DNA of 64,000 nt, taken from contig NC_065558.1 in NCBI RefSeq assembly GCF_022605725.1, positions 3,038,001-3,102,000 of the forward strand, written 5' to 3'. Below, in pieces: positions 60,066 to 64,000 of the stretch (position 1 is the stretch's first letter; every line of letters starts with the position of its first letter). Under the pieces are notes generated by a model. That model was not told where the DNA came from. It saw nothing but the letters and a program-made list of their open reading frames with translations, and searched no databases. The DNA is from Anthonomus grandis grandis. Lineage: Eukaryota > Arthropoda > Insecta > Coleoptera > Curculionidae. A program made the translations under genes and the position numbers.

Positions 60066-60355
60066 AGTATTTTTCTCCCTTAATTTATCAGATTATACCC
60101 GAAAAACATCATTTTATTCCCATACTCTTGTAATTATCCGACTAAGATAAAGATATATGAATGAGAATTCGACTTTTCCACCTTTTTCTATATTATTGCA
60201 TCATTTTCTAAATAGTGTCTGGATTACCTAAAAACAGTGTTTTTCTTCTTTAATTTGTCAGATTATACCCAAAAAAGATCACTTTAGTCCCATCCTCTTT
60301 TAATTCTCCAACTGAAATGGGGATATATAAATGAGAATTCGACTTTTCCAATGAT
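60064..60355. repeat. Tandem duplication, about 168-bp period, two copies
   Basis: CAGATTATACCC recurs at 60089 and 60257. ATGAGAATTCGACTTTTCCA ends each copy (about 60161 and 60333). High similarity, non-coding. Confidence 0.8.
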
Positions 60356-60379
60356 AAATTCGTTTAATTAATTTCTGTC

Positions 60380-61720
60380 AAGAATGATGTCACTAGTCTT
60401 AGATATGTTAAAAGTTAACAAATTGTTATCAAACTAAGCCTTGATCTTTAGCAGATCATTATTAATTATATTCTGTAATGCCTGAGAGTCAGAGTGATTC
60501 CACAAGATGCTTGTATCATCGGCAAAAAGTATCAAATAGCCCATAATTTCCACCTGTCATTAATGAACAAAAGAAATAACACAGGTCTCAGCACTGACCC
60601 CTGCGGCACTCCACAACTTACAGATTGGAAACTTGAAACTGAGCCAGAAAAAGACACACTCTGCATAACGCTCTTCCCGTAAGATATGACCCAAACTAAT
60701 TCAGGGATACACCTCTAAGCCCATATATCTCCAGCTTCCGAAGTAGTATTTCATGACTGACAGAGTCGAAAACCTTAGTCAAATCACAGGAGACCGCTCC
60801 AGAAACCTCACCTCTATTTAGACCCACGTACAACTGATCCAAAAGGGAAAACAGAGCGTCCCCATGTGTTCTCGAAAGCCAAACTGATTTGAATTCAGTA
60901 CGTTGTTCCTATTTAAAAAACCAATGACTCTAACCTTGACGAGCCAATGTCGGAAAAAGAGAAATTGGCCTATAGTTTGAAGAACATGAAGCATCCCCAC
61001 CTTTATGTACGGTATGATTATAGCCTTTTTTAGAAAGTCTGGATAATGTCCTCCTGAAAACGAGTTATTTATAACATTTACCAGAAAATTAACAGCAGAA
61101 GCACTCAGTTCTTTAAATATACGAAGAGACATGCAGTCCCATCCCACAGACTTTTTGTTTTTTATTTTGGAAATCAAAACTCTCATTTCATTTACATCTG
61201 CTGGATATAAGAAGAATGTATCCCGGACTCTCTTGTGTGACAAATATTTCAAGGGGTCTTTGGTTGGCACAATTTTAGAAGCTAGATTTTTTCCGACTTT
61301 GCAAAAGAAATTATTAAGCCTATTTGACGTAATAGTACTGGAATCAGGTACATGGGATTTCCCATAACCCTGTCAATTATAATTACCCAATGTCATTTAT
61401 AATTGACCAGGTTTCTTTACACACATTTTTTGAAGCTGACAATCTTGATGCATAATAATTTCTTTTTGCTGACTTTATAATGTTTTTATAAATAGTCCTA
61501 TATTTATGATAGTAATCCTGGAATTGTTGATTATTATGATTAAATTTTCTCAGACGGTCAAGTCATTTTATATTTTTGGAAGATGTTCTTATTCCCCTTG
61601 TTACCCAACATTTCCTAGATTTTTTTTGTTTGAGTTTAACAATAGGAAAACTAGTGTCGAAGACCCTCTTCAGAACCTTTTTGTATTTTATCTTGCTCCT
61701 CACTTGACTCATGTTTGGGT
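60380..61720 (-). pseudogene. Jockey-superfamily non-LTR retrotransposon, RT region
   Basis: Minus strand, in order from high to low coordinates: EMLGNKGNKNI-type linker near 61640 (family form PWxTxGI), KYRTIYKNIIKSAKRNYYAS and ETWSIINDI (about 61400-61510), VRDTFFLYPADVNEMRVLIS then KNKKSVGWDCMSLRIFKELS (about 61230-61100), NQFGFREHMG (about 60890), LTKVFDSVSHEILLRKLEIY (motif A, about 60780-60720), GSVLRPVLFLLFINDR (motif B region, about 60610-60560). The open frame 60818-61270 holds the middle. Shifts and stops elsewhere. Confidence 0.88.
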
Positions 61721-61739
61721 AAAGATTATTTTCCTGATG

Positions 61740-62200
61740 TTTGGAAGGCTTCTCTTATAATGCCTCTACTTAAAATCTTAGCGACCTTAAACCTATACCC
61801 ATTATTCCAGTAATGTCAAAAATTTTAGAAAAGTTTATTCAACCACAGATTTATAATTTCTTTATCATAAATAACATAATTCCGCAGGGCTACTCTGCCT
61901 TCCAAAAACAGCACAGCACCACATCTGCCTTGTTAAAAGTTACTCAAGAAATCATTGAGGCTTTGGATAGAGGTGATACTTCAGCGCTTGTATTACTTGA
62001 CTTTTCTAAGGCTTTCATTAATTCATTAAATTTCTTTAGGTCTCACCTTTCTGAAGAAAGCAGCTGGTGGTATTAAAAAATCAAGCTCAGTCAAACAGCT
62101 CTTATGTAAGTTCTGGGGTACGTCAAGGTATATACTGTATATGCAATACGATATTATTAGTACGCCTTGGAACATCTTGCCATTACCGACTGGTAGCAAG
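61740..62200 (+). pseudogene. Non-LTR RT fragment (fingers and motif A)
   Basis: Frame 61813-62076: MSKILEKFIQPQIYNFFIIN, then GYSAFQKQHSTTSALLKVTQ (QSGFRxxHSTTTALL block) and DTSALVLLDFSKAF (motif A). It then breaks off; SSGVRQGI-type motif B is just visible near 62112-62135. Points away from the minus-strand element at 60380-61720. Confidence 0.85.
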
Positions 62201-62680
62201 TATTCTTCCATAATTATTCAAGAATCTTAAGAGAGTTATATTTGATCATATCAAGCTTTATGTTGTACAAATAAAATTATTACCAACTACCCAGTCAGGA
62301 TTCTGTCCTGGATATAGTACCACCACTGCTCTTCTGCATGTATGCGATGAAATTTTGACAGGTACTGACGAAAGTCTTCTAACAGCCTTAGTGCTGATTA
62401 TTAAAGGAAGGCTTTTGACACTTTTTATGGGCTATTCTTTGCAACAAGATGAAACATTTTGAAAACAAAGGGTTCATCTTGGGCCTACGTTTTATAATTA
62501 ACTTACTATTATTTAAAGCATCTAAATGGTTGAGCTTAGAAGAGAGATACCAAGGGCATCTCTCTATTTTAGCTTAAAAGCTAGTTTTTACAGATAGATG
62601 TTTAAAATAAAAAATAAATGTATTATTAGGGTTATTAAAATTATTATCATTATTATTACTATTATTATAGATATGAGGTA
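62200..62680 (+). pseudogene. Second RT fragment with 3' UTR and ATT tail
   Basis: Near 62275-62345 one frame reads LLPTTQSGFCPGYSTTTALL, then HVCDEILTGTDESLLTALVL and KAFDTF, i.e. the same block as in the preceding fragment from a related element. After a deletion the sequence passes to a 3' UTR and an ATTATTATTACTATTATTAT tail at about 62637-62670. Head-to-tail with the previous fragment. Confidence 0.75.
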
Positions 62681-62869
62681 CACGGAAATATCCATACCAT
62701 ACGTTGAAAATTTAAAAAAACTTATTCCAGGCAGCTGAAATTATTTTTTAATATGATTTTCAACTACATAAACAAACTTATTTACTTTTTCGAAAAAAAA
62801 CAAAATTTATTGCACTTGCCCTTACTCACTATAGTATATTTTTCGAATAACCCTTGTAATAAATATAAT

Positions 62870-63030
62870 AAGGCCACGCCTCCCGTTCGGTTGACACGTG
62901 TCACGCGATCCTATATACAATAATAAACAAACGATCACGTGACAACTCTGATGATCAAAGATGGCCGCCGAATGTAATTTACCGGAGGAGTACAAAAAGT
63001 TCTTAATTAAAATCATAGAAAACATGTAGT
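62870..63030 (+). promoter_or_regulatory. Compact promoter-like or enhancer-like unit with E-boxes, TCF and Helper-like sites
   Basis: In about 110 bases: GACACGTGTCAC (62891 on) and GATCACGTGAC (62933 on), two palindromic E-boxes; GATCAAAG (62953-62960), the reverse of the TCF core CTTTGATC; and GCCGCCG (62964-62970), fitting the GCCGCCR Helper site used with TCF in Drosophila. The same bases also read as a start codon in good context (see next entry), so a housekeeping-type promoter is an equal alternative. Confidence 0.45.
62961..63025 (+). CDS. Possible first coding exon of an unrecognised gene
   Basis: ATG at 62961 in strong context (AAAG before, G after) opens MAAECNLPEEYKKFLIKIIE and then a stop at 63027-63029. 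A usable, weak donor GTAGTA begins at 63026, before the stop. The E-box-rich GC stretch just upstream would suit a promoter. The peptide is not recognised. Without a matching exon 2 this is only a suggestion; it may equally be a short upstream frame or chance. Confidence 0.25.
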
Positions 63031-64000
63031 ACCAAAGCGAGTATTAATATAGTAGTAATAATGTTTGAATGGTAAAGCAATTTATGGTATGTAGTTGCCA
63101 GGAATTTTTTTTAATTAATAATAGACACTTTATTTTAAATGATGCCTAAAGAATGAGTTTACAAATCATTTCAATAAATCAGGAAAGAGCAATAATAAGA
63201 GTAAGAATTTATGTTAATATCTTTAACAAATATATTATAGTTTCTCTTTATATGTAGCTTCTGGAAAAGTATAAAAAAAATAGATTTTATGGCCTCTAGC
63301 CTATAGTAGGCCCTCGAGTTTAATATCTCAATTTTATACCGTAACAAATCCAAAGTGAAATACCAAAAACTTGAATGAACTTGAAAACTAAAGGTGCCTC
63401 CAGACCTCAGGTACGAAACAGTTTAGCCTTCATAAAAATCAATTAATGAGATTGGAAAAAGTGGTGGGAAAAGTGACATTAAAATTAAACGTTTAGAAAA
63501 AAAAAGAGAATCGACAAATCTATTGACCATTTCCTAAGTGGTTATGCGTGTATCCATCAGAGCTGTCAACATAAAACGAAAAGGAAAAACAAACACTCGA
63601 ATCGAAATAAAATAAGGACAAGTACCACTAAACGTGATGGCTTAATGCCTTACGGGTGTTTAAATAACACACCCAAAATAGTCTGAAAATTTATTTTATA
63701 CCAATTAAAAGACACGTCACCGGTCGCAAATAGTTTGACGATTTGGTAGGGTTTTACAATATTTACCGACATTGTTTTAGTTTTACTAAAATTTGCTTTA
63801 CACGATTACTAAAACGCTAAGTAAACTTTACAAAAAAAAATAAATAATAAATCGAGGACTCTGAAGATACTGAGGTGTTTGTTCTCAGTTAAGGATAAGA
63901 TAAGCTAATTATGCAAAAATGTGTAGATTTTTTAATCCTCAGAAAATAAGATGCCTGAACACGCACTTAAATGTGAGAATTTAAACGTTTCAGTTCTTCA
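63030..64000. other. AT-rich right end without recognised features
   Basis: A-rich DNA with short frames of no recognised product and some direct A/T runs. If the exon at 62961 is real, this would be its intron. Confidence 0.4.

Overview
The window is AT-rich animal nuclear DNA, very probably from an insect. The evidence is spliced exons of wingless (Wnt-1) with GT/AG introns, a dense litter of broken non-LTR retrotransposons, a Penelope-like element, a Tc1/mariner-superfamily element with a DUF4817-type transposase, and a satellite array. Beetle affinity is plausible because the Wnt-1 N-terminus resembles what I recall of Tribolium and because of the transposon types, but I cannot prove it. 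There are no operons, CRISPR arrays or bacterial signals.

The only confidently real host gene is wingless, on the minus strand. Exon 1 (52661-52803) carries the start codon and signal peptide. Exon 2 (41836-42098) and exon 3 (16992-17293) follow. Together they encode 236 in-frame residues with matching splice phases. The C-terminal exon(s), holding the Wnt CKCHGMSG motif and the Cys-rich C-terminus, were not found and should lie left of base 1. Positions 1 to 52803 are therefore all inside wg: intron 1 about 10.6 kb, intron 2 about 24.5 kb, intron 3 at least 17 kb. A GC-richer promoter-like block lies at 52804-53520.

Layout. 1-16970 (intron 3): purine-rich AT DNA, many RT relics (2.7-5.8k, 6.3-8.7k, 11.2-12.0k, 14.3k, 16.4-16.9k), a hairpin-rich repeat family (6.6k, 10.6k, 11.0k) and a 1.2-kb 5'-truncated Penelope element (12.7-13.9k). 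17.3-41.8k (intron 2): a 6.3-kb array of about 36 monomers of a 174-bp satellite with an 11-monomer higher-order repeat (18.25-24.5k), then anciently duplicated AT-rich repeats and RT relics separated by islands of higher-GC unique DNA. 42.1-52.7k (intron 1): more diverged duplications and one such island. 53-64k (5' flank): a nearly complete mariner-type element (55.5-57.2k), Ty3/gypsy and non-LTR relics, and a promoter-like segment with a possible start codon near 62.96k.

The most unusual signal is a short motif (core GCATAACTTAAATGG) repeated about 24 times from 26.9k to 55.0k. It covers introns 1 and 2 and the 5' flank of wg and was not seen elsewhere in the window. It is better conserved than most of its surroundings and falls in orientation blocks. 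The higher-GC islands are the best candidates for wg cis-regulatory elements.
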